Below, piece by piece: positions 1 to 9,805 of a stretch of 64,000 bases of DNA. The DNA is taken from positions 14,965,195 to 15,029,194 of the forward strand of contig NC_047068.1 in assembly GCF_902459465.1 (NCBI RefSeq), written 5' to 3'. The notes under the pieces are model-generated. The model had not been told where the DNA came from, made no database searches, and saw nothing but the letters and a program-made list of their open reading frames with translations. The position numbers were made by a program, and so were the translations under genes. The DNA comes from Asterias rubens. Its lineage: Eukaryota; Echinodermata; Asteroidea; Forcipulatida; Asteriidae. Positions within the stretch are counted from its first letter, which is position 1; each line of letters opens with the position of its first letter.

Positions 1-1100
1 ATAGTTGCAGGACAGTTCTTTTCAGAGCTGAGAAAATCTACTCCAGATCAGTGGAATATAAGTTCTCAAAAGAACTTAATTTACCAGGCAAGAAAATACA
101 CACATGATGTAAAACCCTAAACCAAATATATATTATATATACCATAAAATGCTTCATATCCCATAAAATAAATTTAGGTCTTGAAACTGAAACTGCTCTG
201 AACTGAAGAGTTTGTCAAAATTTGTACATCTGTGACGACAATGGTGGTGTTTCATGGTGGTACAAACTTGAGCACTATCTTAGCACAGATATCTAAAAAC
301 TATTTATACAACTATTTATTTTAAATGTTATTATTTTATGTGTATAATTAAAACAGATCCAGCAGCTCAATCTGTGTATATTGGTTGCTATGGGTATAGT
401 ATCTAAACTGTTCAGTTGGTCCGACTTTCAGAAGTTATTCAAACACAGTGGTCAAGTTTCTAGCAGATGTTCTTTGAGTAGTTACTGTCATGAAAAGACC
501 CCATTCACAGTTTAAAAAATACTTTCTTATATATAGCGCTTTATCACACCCCTAGGGGCATATCAAAGCACTCAGTGCTTTTTCCTACATGGATTTTGGG
601 CTTCGTTTTGTAGTATGAGACCTATTCCATTTATAGCACCATGTAATAGTTTACAAGGTGCGGTGGCGCAATATCCTGCCGATCAAATCTAGAACACTGG
701 GGAGAGTCCCTTATCTTTATGATGGGTGCACTGGGTTCTTTTACGCACAATACATAACACACGGTACCTACGGCTTTACACCCCATCCAAAGGATGCAGC
801 AACAACGGACACAAGAAAGCAAGTGTCAAGGACACATGTGTCATGACTGGGACTCGAACCCACACTCTGCTGACCAGAAACACCAGAGCTTGAGTCACGA
901 CATGCCACGATAAATGAAATAAAAAACATACACAAATGCATCTTTTCCATTCTATTTGTAAATTACAATCGGCCTTCAGCGGTAAACCAAAACTACCTCA
1001 ATTTTCATTGCTCAAACATAATTTGCTGGAAACCTAAACCAGACTCTCGATCAGCCAAGTCAAAAGAAAAATAGCATGGGACAGAAGGATGTACTCACTA
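1..1100. other. Non-coding stretch left of the first FReD gene
   Basis: No convincing gene. Positions 1-45 are an inverted copy of a repeat seen at about 13,070-13,120 (shared GGAGTAGATTT and GAAAAGAACTGTCCTGC). The right half holds a tRNA-derived repeat (separate entry). If the downstream TSC2 gene continues to the left, this is intron sequence of that gene on the plus strand. Confidence 0.5.
640..935 (-). repeat. tRNA-derived SINE fragment (Leu-like head)
   Basis: Read on the minus strand, about 842-905 contains a Pol III B-box-like GGGTTCGAGTCC preceded by a Leu-tRNA-like anticodon and variable arm region (GACTCAAGCTCTGGTGTTTC). The adjoining body (GGGTGCACTGGGTTCTTTTACG and following) recurs near 31,680, 52,765, 62,040-62,300 and 63,350. 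The tRNA fold is incomplete, so this is a dispersed SINE copy rather than a tRNA gene. Confidence 0.6.
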
Positions 1101-3284
1101 TTAAGGTTTACGTAGTTTCATACAGCATACTTTGATGGGTTGATTCCATTTGTACCATACAATGCCTCGTCTGCCAACAGGGTTTTGCTCATATTCACCA
1201 TTTAGGTGAGACTTGACTGTGCAGTCTTTGAACCACCAGGCTCCATGAGTTTGTTCTGCACAATTCTCGCCATTATCGTTGTCGTCCTTTGTTTGAAATG
1301 GATTATTCTTGTTGTCATTTAGAGAGTCATCTGCATTGCCACCTATGAAATTGTCATAACTGAATATATATTCAATACCAGTAATGCGAACTCCACTATA
1401 CTCTGCATGTCCTTCTTCACCTGTCCATGTTGTAAGATCTACTCGTAGATTGGTATAACCTGCTGAGGTAAGTTCCACTAAGTTATCATTGCCAAGCCAG
1501 AATTCTCCTGATAGGTCACCGAAGCCAGTCTGGTATTCTGTCCAGTTGCGATAAAAGTCTACACTGCCATCAATTCGCCTCTGAAATACAATCAATCCCC
1601 TACCATCAGTCTCCATGTCACAGTACACCTTCATACCACTGGGTCCACTTGGGTAGATTGTGTATACATTACTCTTGCTATAACCAGCATCTCGAAACTC
1701 CTGACAGCTGCTGAATTTAGGCAGGGGGCTCTGAGTTGAAAAGAAGTGAGTTGTTGGATCACTGGTCAATTGATGAGTTGTTGGCTCAGTGGATGAGGGT
1801 TGAGTTGTTGGCTCAGTGGATGAGGGTTGAGTTGTTGGCTCAGTGGATGAGGGTTGAGTTGTTGGCTCAGTGGATGAGGGTTGAGTTGTTGGCTCAGTGG
1901 ATGAGGGTCGAGTTGTTGGCTCAGTGGATGAGGGTCGAGTTGTTGGCTCAGTGGATGAGGGTTGAGTTGTTGGCTCAGTGGATGAGGGTTGAGTTGTTGG
2001 CTCAGTGGATGTGGGTTGAATTGTTGGCTCAGTGGATGAGGGTTGAGTTATTGGCTCAGTGGATGAGGGTTGAGTTGTTGGCTCAGTGGTTGAGGGTTGA
2101 GTTGTTGGCTCAGTGGATGAGGGTTGAGTTGTTGGCTCACTGGATGTGGGTTGAGTTGTTGGCTCAGTGGATGTGGGTTGAGTTGTTGGCTCAGTGGATG
2201 AGGGTTGAGTTGTTGGCTCAGTGGATGAGGGTTGAGTTGTTGGCTCACTGGATGTGGGTTGAGTTGTTGGCTCAGTGGATGAGGGTTGAGTTGTTGGCTC
2301 AGTGGATGAGGGTTGAGTTGTTGGCTCAGGGGTTGAGGGTTGAGTTGTTGGCTCAGTGGATGAGGGTTGAGTTGTTGGCTCAGTGGATGAGGGTTGAGTT
2401 GTTGGCTTAGTGGATGAGGGTTGAGTTGTTGGCTCAGTGGATGAGGGTTGAGTTGTTGGCTCACTGGATGAGGGTTGAGTTGTTGGCTCACTGGATGAGG
2501 GGTGAATTGTTGGTTCAGTGGATAAGGGTTGAGTTGTTGGTTCAGTGGATGAGGGGTTAGTTGTTGGCTCAGTGGATGAGGGTTGAGTTGTTGGCTCAGT
2601 GGATGAGGGTTGAGTTGTTGGCTCAGTGGTTGAGGGTTGAGTTGTTGGCTCAGTGGATGAGGGTAGAGTTTTTGGCTCAGTTGATGAGGGTTGAGTTGTT
2701 TGCACATTGGATGAGGGGTGAGTTGTTGGTTCAGTGGATAAGGGTTGAGTTGTTGGTTCAGTGGATAAGGGTCGAGTTGTTGGCTCAGTGGATGAGGGTT
2801 GAGTTGTTGGCTCAGTAGATAATGGTCGGGTGCTTGGCTGAACCAAAAGTTCTTTACAACTTTTGAAGAGAGTGAGAGAGTTTTTAGCCACTGAGAAGAT
2901 GGGTGTGTCCTCATCTGCATCAAAGTGTACACTCCCTTGATCTTCAAGAAAGTCTCGAGGATGCTCAGCTCTTGATGCATTATTCAGCTCACAGAGTTTC
3001 TTACATTCATAGAAGTTGAAAGACTTACAGTCCTCATCCATGCTGCAATCTCGTCCACAGATGACATAATTAAGTGTGGTTTTAGTCTTGTACTCAGAAT
3101 TCTTAAGAACTCTGTTTTCTGCACCAATCAATTGTTTTTTCAGTGAACCACATTTCCCTCTGTCAATTCCAAAGCTCTTCACCGATAATGAGTTGATCAA
3201 TGCCAGTATAAAAATAACATTCAACTGTAAAACACAGATCATCAACACCCGTTGAATCATCTTAAAGTGTGAATTTGTCTTCAC
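1101..3284 (-). CDS. PAN/apple + mucin-like linker + fibrinogen C-terminal domain protein (727 aa)
   Basis: A single open frame with no introns. Residues 10-33 are strongly hydrophobic and look like a signal sequence or signal anchor; Met9 is an alternative start. Residues ~45-125 form a PAN/apple-like domain with cysteines at 45, 76, 80, 86, 94 and 98 (CGRDCSMDEDCKSFNF). Residues ~152-515 are about 40 copies of a 9-residue Thr/Glu/Pro/Ser unit (TEPTTQPSS), probably O-glycosylated. Residues ~520-727 are a fibrinogen-related domain (YCDMETDG, VFQRRIDGSVDF, GEFWLGND, ENCAEQTHGAWWFKDC). The usual GGGW motif reads GRGL here. Such secreted FReD proteins act as lectins or pattern-recognition molecules in invertebrates; the function here is inferred. 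It is the largest of three related copies in the cluster. Confidence 0.85.
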   Translation of the reverse strand: MKTNSHFKMIQRVLMICVLQLNVIFILALINSLSVKSFGIDRGKCGSLKKQLIGAENRVLKNSEYKTKTTLNYVICGRDCSMDEDCKSFNFYECKKLCELNNASRAEHPRDFLEDQGSVHFDADEDTPIFSVAKNSLTLFKSCKELLVQPSTRPLSTEPTTQPSSTEPTTRPLSTEPTTQPLSTEPTTHPSSNVQTTQPSSTEPKTLPSSTEPTTQPSTTEPTTQPSSTEPTTQPSSTEPTTNPSSTEPTTQPLSTEPTIHPSSSEPTTQPSSSEPTTQPSSTEPTTQPSSTKPTTQPSSTEPTTQPSSTEPTTQPSTPEPTTQPSSTEPTTQPSSTEPTTQPTSSEPTTQPSSTEPTTQPSSTEPTTQPTSTEPTTQPTSSEPTTQPSSTEPTTQPSTTEPTTQPSSTEPITQPSSTEPTIQPTSTEPTTQPSSTEPTTQPSSTEPTTRPSSTEPTTRPSSTEPTTQPSSTEPTTQPSSTEPTTQPSSTEPTTQPSSTEPTTHQLTSDPTTHFFSTQSPLPKFSSCQEFRDAGYSKSNVYTIYPSGPSGMKVYCDMETDGRGLIVFQRRIDGSVDFYRNWTEYQTGFGDLSGEFWLGNDNLVELTSAGYTNLRVDLTTWTGEEGHAEYSGVRITGIEYIFSYDNFIGGNADDSLNDNKNNPFQTKDDNDNGENCAEQTHGAWWFKDCTVKSHLNGEYEQNPVGRRGIVWYKWNQPIKVCCMKLRKP
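1736..2830 (-). repeat. 27-bp coding minisatellite of the large FReD gene
   Basis: About 40 tandem copies of a 27-bp unit (plus strand GAGGGTTGAGTTGTTGGCTC...), in frame and encoding TEPTTQPSS with small variants (GAT/GTT, GGGT/GGGC). All units keep the 27-bp length, so the linker can lengthen or shorten by whole 9-residue steps. Confidence 0.95.
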
Positions 3285-5120
3285 AAACTGTCGTCCAAAT
3301 GAAACGTCAGCTTGATGCTAAGTTACAAGGAGACACGATATTCCAGAATTGACGCTATGTGTGAATATGCCCACTAGAGAATCAGCGGAAAGCTTTGCCT
3401 ACAACAAGCTTGCTCTGTTTTCACTTATCTTCACCTCTGATGGCTGACAACAATGCCTGGAACTCGTGATTGGCTCATTCAGAAGACGCAGCGTAAGAAG
3501 AAATTAATTTGGGCAGGAAATGAAGACTCATCTGTAACCTTGCATAAAAGCTGTCGTATGCAAAACAATAGGACAGGTAGAAAACAAAATTGGTTTGTAC
3601 AATAGGACAGGTAGAAAAGAAAATTGGTTTGCATTGGCAGGCATGATTTTCTCCCTACTTAAGTCTAATTTCTGATTTGCTTGCTCTCGTAAAAGTCAGA
3701 AATACTTTTATTGAATAGCTTTAAATGTCTTTTAAAGCTTTTACCTTGTGTACATTTGGGTCAGCCCTTGTAGTCAATAAAATATTCCTACCCCCCCCCC
3801 TCCCAAATATCACTCCTGTATTTAGCCCTCTTGTGAAATAAGCTTTAAATTGTCTGTTTATTGTTGGTAATGATTCTGAATGCCAATGGCAATAACAAAC
3901 GTTCTTGGTGAGAAGCACAGCAGTTTTGGATATCATAACACATTTTGAGAAAACTTTTCTTTGAAGTCCAGTACGTGCAGTTATGGAGAATGATATCTTA
4001 ATTTTCTCTTAACAAAACTAAATCTGAGAAGAGTTACTGACTGTAACAATTCTCCGATTTTGTATTCCAATTGCAGATTCTTTGTCCTGCATGGTTGTAA
4101 CTGCTTTAGATATTTAGCAATCTTTTAAACTGAAATTTTCACAGGTTAGGGTCCTTTCTCTATGGTTTTAAAAAGGATTAAAAAAAAACAGTGGTATCCA
4201 ATAACAAAGTGTATACAATCCCTTTAGCACTGTAGTTGCAAATTAGTGCACTTACTTATGGTAAAAAAATTATATTAAAGAAATGTACTTATTAAGAACT
4301 GGTTCCTACAACATGTACAGAAACTAAACGGTTGTTGGTCTTTCAATTCGTGAAAACAAAATGTTTGACTGGCTTATTTTTCAATAGGAAAAGGGCCACA
4401 GATAAAAGATAAGATCAAATTTAACCACTGGCTATTAACAGACCTCTTGTCAATCATGACATAGTAGGGTTTTTTTTTTGGGGGGGGGGGGGGAATTGGA
4501 ACCTTGTCGATGCCAGATAAATGTTTTGAATACAGGTTCAGTACCGAAGGGTAATCCATTTCCTGGCAAAATAACACTGTAATATCACACCTCTACGATT
4601 GTCGACTCTGAACTATCTCTTGTTAGAGATGTTTAGTTGTACCTTGTGTTTGTGTGCCTGTTTTGTTTTGGGTTGGGATGGGGGGGGGGGGTCTGGGATT
4701 AGGTTACCATAACATTTTGAAAGATAGCTAAACACATGTTGCTACATTTGATGTAGTTTCAGAGTAACTAATTCAAATTTTGTATACAAAACATCATTTT
4801 AATTTATGTTAAATTTGCATCGGGGATAATCTTATTTTAATGGGGTGTCTATTGTTGAAAAATTTAATCATGTATTTGTTGGTGCATGGATTTTGTTTGC
4901 TCTGTTACAGGGATGTACATTGTTGCTGCTTGCTTGGCATAATTCATACTGGTAAAGGGTCAGGAATCTTTTTTTTTTTTCTCTCTGTACATGTTCCATG
5001 TGGCCTTGATTTTACAGATAACATGATACAGTTCTTAAATAAAACTCTGATCATGCTACAAAGGAATGCTGCTTCAAATATATTAAATGAAAGTATTCAG
5101 AGCCTTTACTGCATTGGTCA
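3285..5120. other. Spacer between FReD copies
   Basis: No gene seen. The first ~250 bases form the 5' flank of the large FReD gene; read on the minus strand they include an inverted CCAAT-like GAGCCAATC near 3,470. A dispersed repeat (GGCAGGCATGAT ... ACTTAAGTCT, about 3,635-3,790) also occurs at 17,520, 18,670, 35,400 and 60,470. There are homopolymer runs of C (3,790), G (4,480 and 4,680) and T (4,970). From ~4,995 onward the sequence is homologous to the 3' flank of the 459-aa FReD gene (9,720-9,805). Confidence 0.5.
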
Positions 5121-5833
5121 CTATTGTTCACGTATTGTCATGTTACAAGTTTTGAGTCGGCTTTGTTCAAAGGTATTCCACCAAATACCGTTGTAAGGAA
5201 GTGTTTTAACTGGAACATATTGGCCATTGAAGTTTGACTTCAAGCAGGCATTATACCACCAGGGTCCCTTGTGAGTTATTGCACAGTTACCATTTATTTT
5301 TTCATCATGATCTCTATCATTTGTAGTAAAGGGATACACTTTATTATGGGTGTTTCCTGCGTTCAAGAGCTGCTTACAAGTTCCAAGTTTAGGCATTGGG
5401 ATCTTCGTTGATGAGTAGTGAGTTATAGACTCAGTTGATGAAGGGTGAGATGTAGACTCAGTTGATGAGTAGTGAGTTGTGGGCTCAGTCAATGAGGGGT
5501 GAGTTGCAAGCTCATTCAATTAGGTGGGAGTTGTGAGCAAAGATGCCAAGAAGTCAGCTGTGTCCTCATCTGCATCAAAGTATACACTCCCTTGATCTTC
5601 ATTGTAGTTGAAAGACTTACAATCGTCATCCATGCTGCTATCTCGTCAACAAATGACATAATTGGCAACAGTTTTCTGTTTGTGTGCATGGTTTTGAATA
5701 ACTCTGTTTTTTTTGCACTGTGCAGTAGGTGTTCAGTTTCACCACACTGAAATCCTACAACATTGGTTATCAGCATAGAAAACACACACAAATTTGCTGA
5801 GCTTAAAAAGACTGCCCATCCTTTTGGAGCCAT
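5121..5833 (-). pseudogene. Broken FReD gene copy
   Basis: The 5' part keeps the signal peptide and first residues of the intact 459-aa neighbour (MAPKGWAVFLSSANLCVFSM, then GFQCGETEH). After that the frame is lost, and about 75 bp of the PAN region is missing near 5,600 relative to 10,898-10,973. A short linker of about four units follows. The fibrinogen domain then jumps from KVYP directly to FTTNDRDHDE, deleting over 100 codons of the domain core; three shared C bases sit at the junction. The C-terminal part (GPWWYNACLKSNFNGQY) remains readable. Two internal deletions plus a frameshift make a functional product unlikely. Confidence 0.85.
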
Positions 5834-7856
5834 CTTTTCTTAATATTTATCCAACGAATCAATTTGATGCTACTTGTTATAACAACGCAAGTTCAACCAC
5901 TCCAAGACCAACAACTCTTTTCTGGAGGCCTTAGACATTCAATTTAGCTATAAGTATCAATTTGTGCAGGCACTTCACAAATCGTTATTAGTCACTGATT
6001 GTCTATTCTCGCTGGATGACCATTCAGCTGTTTTCTCTTCCCACTTTTTTCTATGTCTCTAAAGCTGTACTTAACTTCAAGCGAGCTGTGCCGGCCTACT
6101 TTTCCCAAGAGCCTTAATTTTTCGACCTGAAACGGCCTTCCTTTTTTTCAACGATTCAGTTAATAGAAACCTCTTTTAAGTGCCCTTTTTCTTTTCTTTT
6201 TCTATTTAGATTTTTTTTAAGCAATCGCAATTGATCCAATCATGTATGAATTCAAAGTAAGCCCAGTTTCCTGGATTGAAGTTGAGCCTAGACAAAGCCC
6301 TCTGTAAGACTTAGAAATTTGAACAAAAGGAGAGTTAAATTTACAGGCACTATCAGATAATTTTCTGGCTGACTCTTAATCTTCTTAAGGTATTACAGCG
6401 TTATATCTTTTACTTTTTAGTGTTTTAAGGTTCACAGTTGGAAAACAAGTACAAAACCAATGAGAACTGTTGCAAAAAAGTATAACTAAAGAGGGACAAT
6501 ATGAGGTCCATGGTTGCAGGTATCTACACACTTGTGTGCTCAGGTAGGTATCCCATGGTCCTATAACAAAAGGGACAATAAATACAAACCAGATCCCTAA
6601 GGTTGCGTGTGTCACACATTTAAGCATTTCTCATTTACTATGTTCCTTTGTGCATCCGGCCTCCACCCCCACCCCACAGTCAAAGCCATCTCAATTAAAT
6701 ACGGATTTATTCATTGCATTGTTAATTCAGTTGTATATTATCTGCTATAGCCAACTGAAGGTCATACATTTAAGCCTCTTCAAGTTATTTTTAGTCACCA
6801 ACCTTAGCTTTAAAATGTGCCACACAAGCATCTAATGTGACTCACTGTCCAATAAAATAAGTAAACAACATGACAACAACTTTTTTTTTTTTAATAGAAA
6901 CTAATATCAATTGCAGATTAACAAAACTACATGTTTTTGATTTTCCTGACTCAATTAATTTTTTCTTTTTCTTTTGTAAGCAATTCCACCAATTCCTTTT
7001 TAAAATTTAATTATCAAACCTTTCTTAAACAGATTTTAATTTAAGACGTATCGCCAGATTTTGTTACAAATTTTGTAACATAGTTGACTAGACGTGGACA
7101 TAGGTACTCTAAAAGTCAGTTGAACACTTGACTAGCTAGGCCAACTGGACTATGCTAGCCCCCGTTTCTTTGGTAAACTTGTGATGTTCCATCACCATTT
7201 CAAAATGGTGGTTAGGTTAGGTAATGTAATGGGAAAACGTTTTTGTAAACTTTTGCACTCACACAAAAAGTAAATTTTAACAAATCTCTCAGAGTAGTGG
7301 TTCAACAGTTAATGTTTTTGTGCCAACAAAATGTGCCAGATAACAATTATTATTTCACTATCATGCAAGGTTTCTTTACAAGGACAATGCATTTTTCTGT
7401 ACACTACATCATCGCCTTGTTGCCTTTATTAACAAATTAATCAACTAGAGGTGTTCGAGTGAAACACAGACCACGCATGCATGATCTAAATGTCATATTT
7501 ACAAAAGTTTAGCACCCAACCTTGATCAGGGTTTGAAGATCTGTTTTTATCTCAAGTATATTTCAAGTATAAAGCGAGGCTAGTGGTTTTATTCTTTGAT
7601 GTCAAAACCAATCAATGCTTCGACTCTGTTCAATTCAATACTTTATTTCTACTCAATCAATCAATATACAATTACTTCACCAATTGTGCACTAACAATCA
7701 ACCAAATCCGCACAGGATATTTCTGTGATTAACCATTAAGGACAACAATTAAGCCATCCAAAGGTTTTACAAAAGGCTAACAATAACGCCAGTTATCCAA
7801 ATGCGTTAGAGATTTGTAGTGGTTTAATCAAATCCCACACAGGGTTGTTTTTTATT

Positions 7857-8235
7857 TAAAGGAACAATACAGAATTGGTTTTGCTAGCAAAAAAGTTGCT
7901 GGCAGTGTAAGCACTTTATGTAACCCACCATATACATAAACTGACAAACCTGCAGAAGTTTGAGATCGATCGGCCATCTGGGTCACGAGAGAATAGTGAA
8001 AAACCGATCGCAAATTTTGCATTGCATCGATGCCAAAACAAAAATGAATAAAACGCTCACTGAGCGATACACTCCAAACGAGAAACTAGATTACTTATTT
8101 CTCATCAAATATGACATTTCAGACGGAAATATTTCAAGGGATGTTACCTACTATCATCATCATCAGACCAAGTTTTATGTAAATCTGTGATCTTCACGAT
8201 TTGTGTTTCTTACCACTTCTGTAACGTTCCTTTAA
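7857..8235. repeat. MITE with TTAA-type ends
   Basis: Terminal inverted repeats AAAGGAACAATACAGAA at the left and, as its complement, TTCTGTAACGTTCCTTT at the right. Both ends abut TTTAA. The ~380-bp interior is non-coding and resembles, in organisation only, the larger TTAA-flanked families elsewhere in the window. Confidence 0.7.
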
Positions 8236-9575
8236 GTAATCTGCAGAGACAGCTTCTCTTCTAATATCTGATTTGTTGTGCATTGAGTTTTTTCATCCAT
8301 CTTGGATTTACAGTTTTATTTTTTGCGCAGATTTCTTAAGATTGACAAACTTTGTATAAAGACAAAGTATACAGAATAGCACCCTGCATTAATGTTAAAA
8401 ATAGAAGCTCAATTTGGTTGTCACCCCTGTATTGAGTTTCACTGACATACTTGCATGTGCATCTCCAAGCCATTGTCAGTGTTTTAAACTGTTATTGTAC
8501 CATACTACAACGGTATATCGCATCGATGTGGTGATGTTATAAGTGGTGGAAAGATTGTATGACACCCAGGTGTTTTGAGCAAGTGACATCATTAGTGCAG
8601 AGCGCTATTGATAGATGTAGAAACAAAAATCGATCAGTGTTAATTTCAAATGTCAGTCGTTATTAAGGTCATGCCTGAATTTTGTCTGAAATACTGTCCC
8701 AAGTTTAGGAAACTTGCTGCTGAAAATCCCTACATGTTACATACTTTGATTTCTGCAACTGAAATAAGCCCATAAGCGGAGTATGCATGACAATACATAA
8801 ACTGTTTAATATATTTTATACAATGTGACCATTAAATTAGATAAAAATTCACATCTTGTTACTATGTGAATTTGTTAAAAATTAGGCGATAGGAAATAAT
8901 CAGGCCAAAAAATTACTTTTCCCTTTAAATGTTGTGAATGGTCAAATGTTTACAGATTTTCAAATACTTTATAAAAAAATTGTTTCACACACGTAAGTAG
9001 ACATCAACTAACCCACCCCATCTCAATTCCCAAACATGAATAAATATTTGTTTACATAATAATATTAAAAACAAAGATTTACAATAACAATCCATTTGTG
9101 ATGTAATATTATCCCCAAATCTTCCTTTCTTGTGTTATTAACCAGCATGCAATTTCTCATCCCATTTCAGCTGGTTTCCTCGTTTTGTCTTTTTCTTTTT
9201 TGTGCCCAGTAAAACCCCCAAAGCCCAAACCACTTTTCAAAGTGTTGTGTACAAAAGACACTTCCTCAACAGAGTTTCATGTTTATAGTTCAGTTTAAAA
9301 GAAGAAATCAAATGACCCCCATCTTACCACTCCCTTGCTACCATGGTGGGCTCAACATTTTGAAATCCACTATGGCCATTGATCCATTCAAACTTCAGAA
9401 CATACACAAAATTTGAATACTTAAACAGGCACCCCCTAATTTTTAACCCTTAGAATTCAACAAAATGTGATTAAATAGCCTGAAATGTGTATCCTAACAT
9501 ATGCATAAAATAACAAGTCTTTGAAATTTTTTACTCGATTCGTCAATAAAGTTGCAAGAGAACACTTAAAGAAAA

Positions 9576-9581
9576 TTTATT
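9576..9581 (-). promoter_or_regulatory. Candidate polyadenylation signal
   Basis: AATAAA on the minus strand, about 225 nt beyond the stop codon of the 459-aa FReD gene. Position and motif are plausible; there is no independent support. Confidence 0.35.
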
Positions 9582-9805
9582 GCACAAATTTGAATTCATG
9601 GCACAGCTACAGCTAATGCGTGATTCTCACATAGCAACAGCCGCAGCCATAATCATGTGCATACTGCTTTAATTTAATGTGACACATAATATCAGCCATT
9701 TTTTCAATGGGCAGAGAGTAGTATGGCATTGAGTTTACAGATCACATGATATCGTTTTTATATAAAACTCTGATCATGCTACAAAGAAATGCTGGTTCAT
9801 GAATA

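Larger units (their letters stand above)
5834..9805. other. Spacer with duplicated upstream flank and a MITE
   Basis: From 5,834 to about 6,380 the sequence matches 11,186-11,735 upstream of the intact 459-aa FReD gene, and ~6,645-7,010 matches 11,750-12,480. The pseudogene is therefore part of a segmental duplication of at least 2 kb (about 4,995-7,015 against 9,715-12,480). One MITE lies at 7,857-8,235. The remainder, ~8,236-9,700, is AT-rich and I see no gene in it. Confidence 0.6.

Noticed and set aside
1736..2410. 224-codon plus-strand frame of MRVELLAQW repeats, and similar frames at 2048-2980 (minus) and 2561-2818 (plus)
   Set aside because: Alternative-frame readings of the 27-bp minisatellite; a unit divisible by three keeps every frame open. 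The minus-strand frame joined to PAN and fibrinogen domains is the real one.
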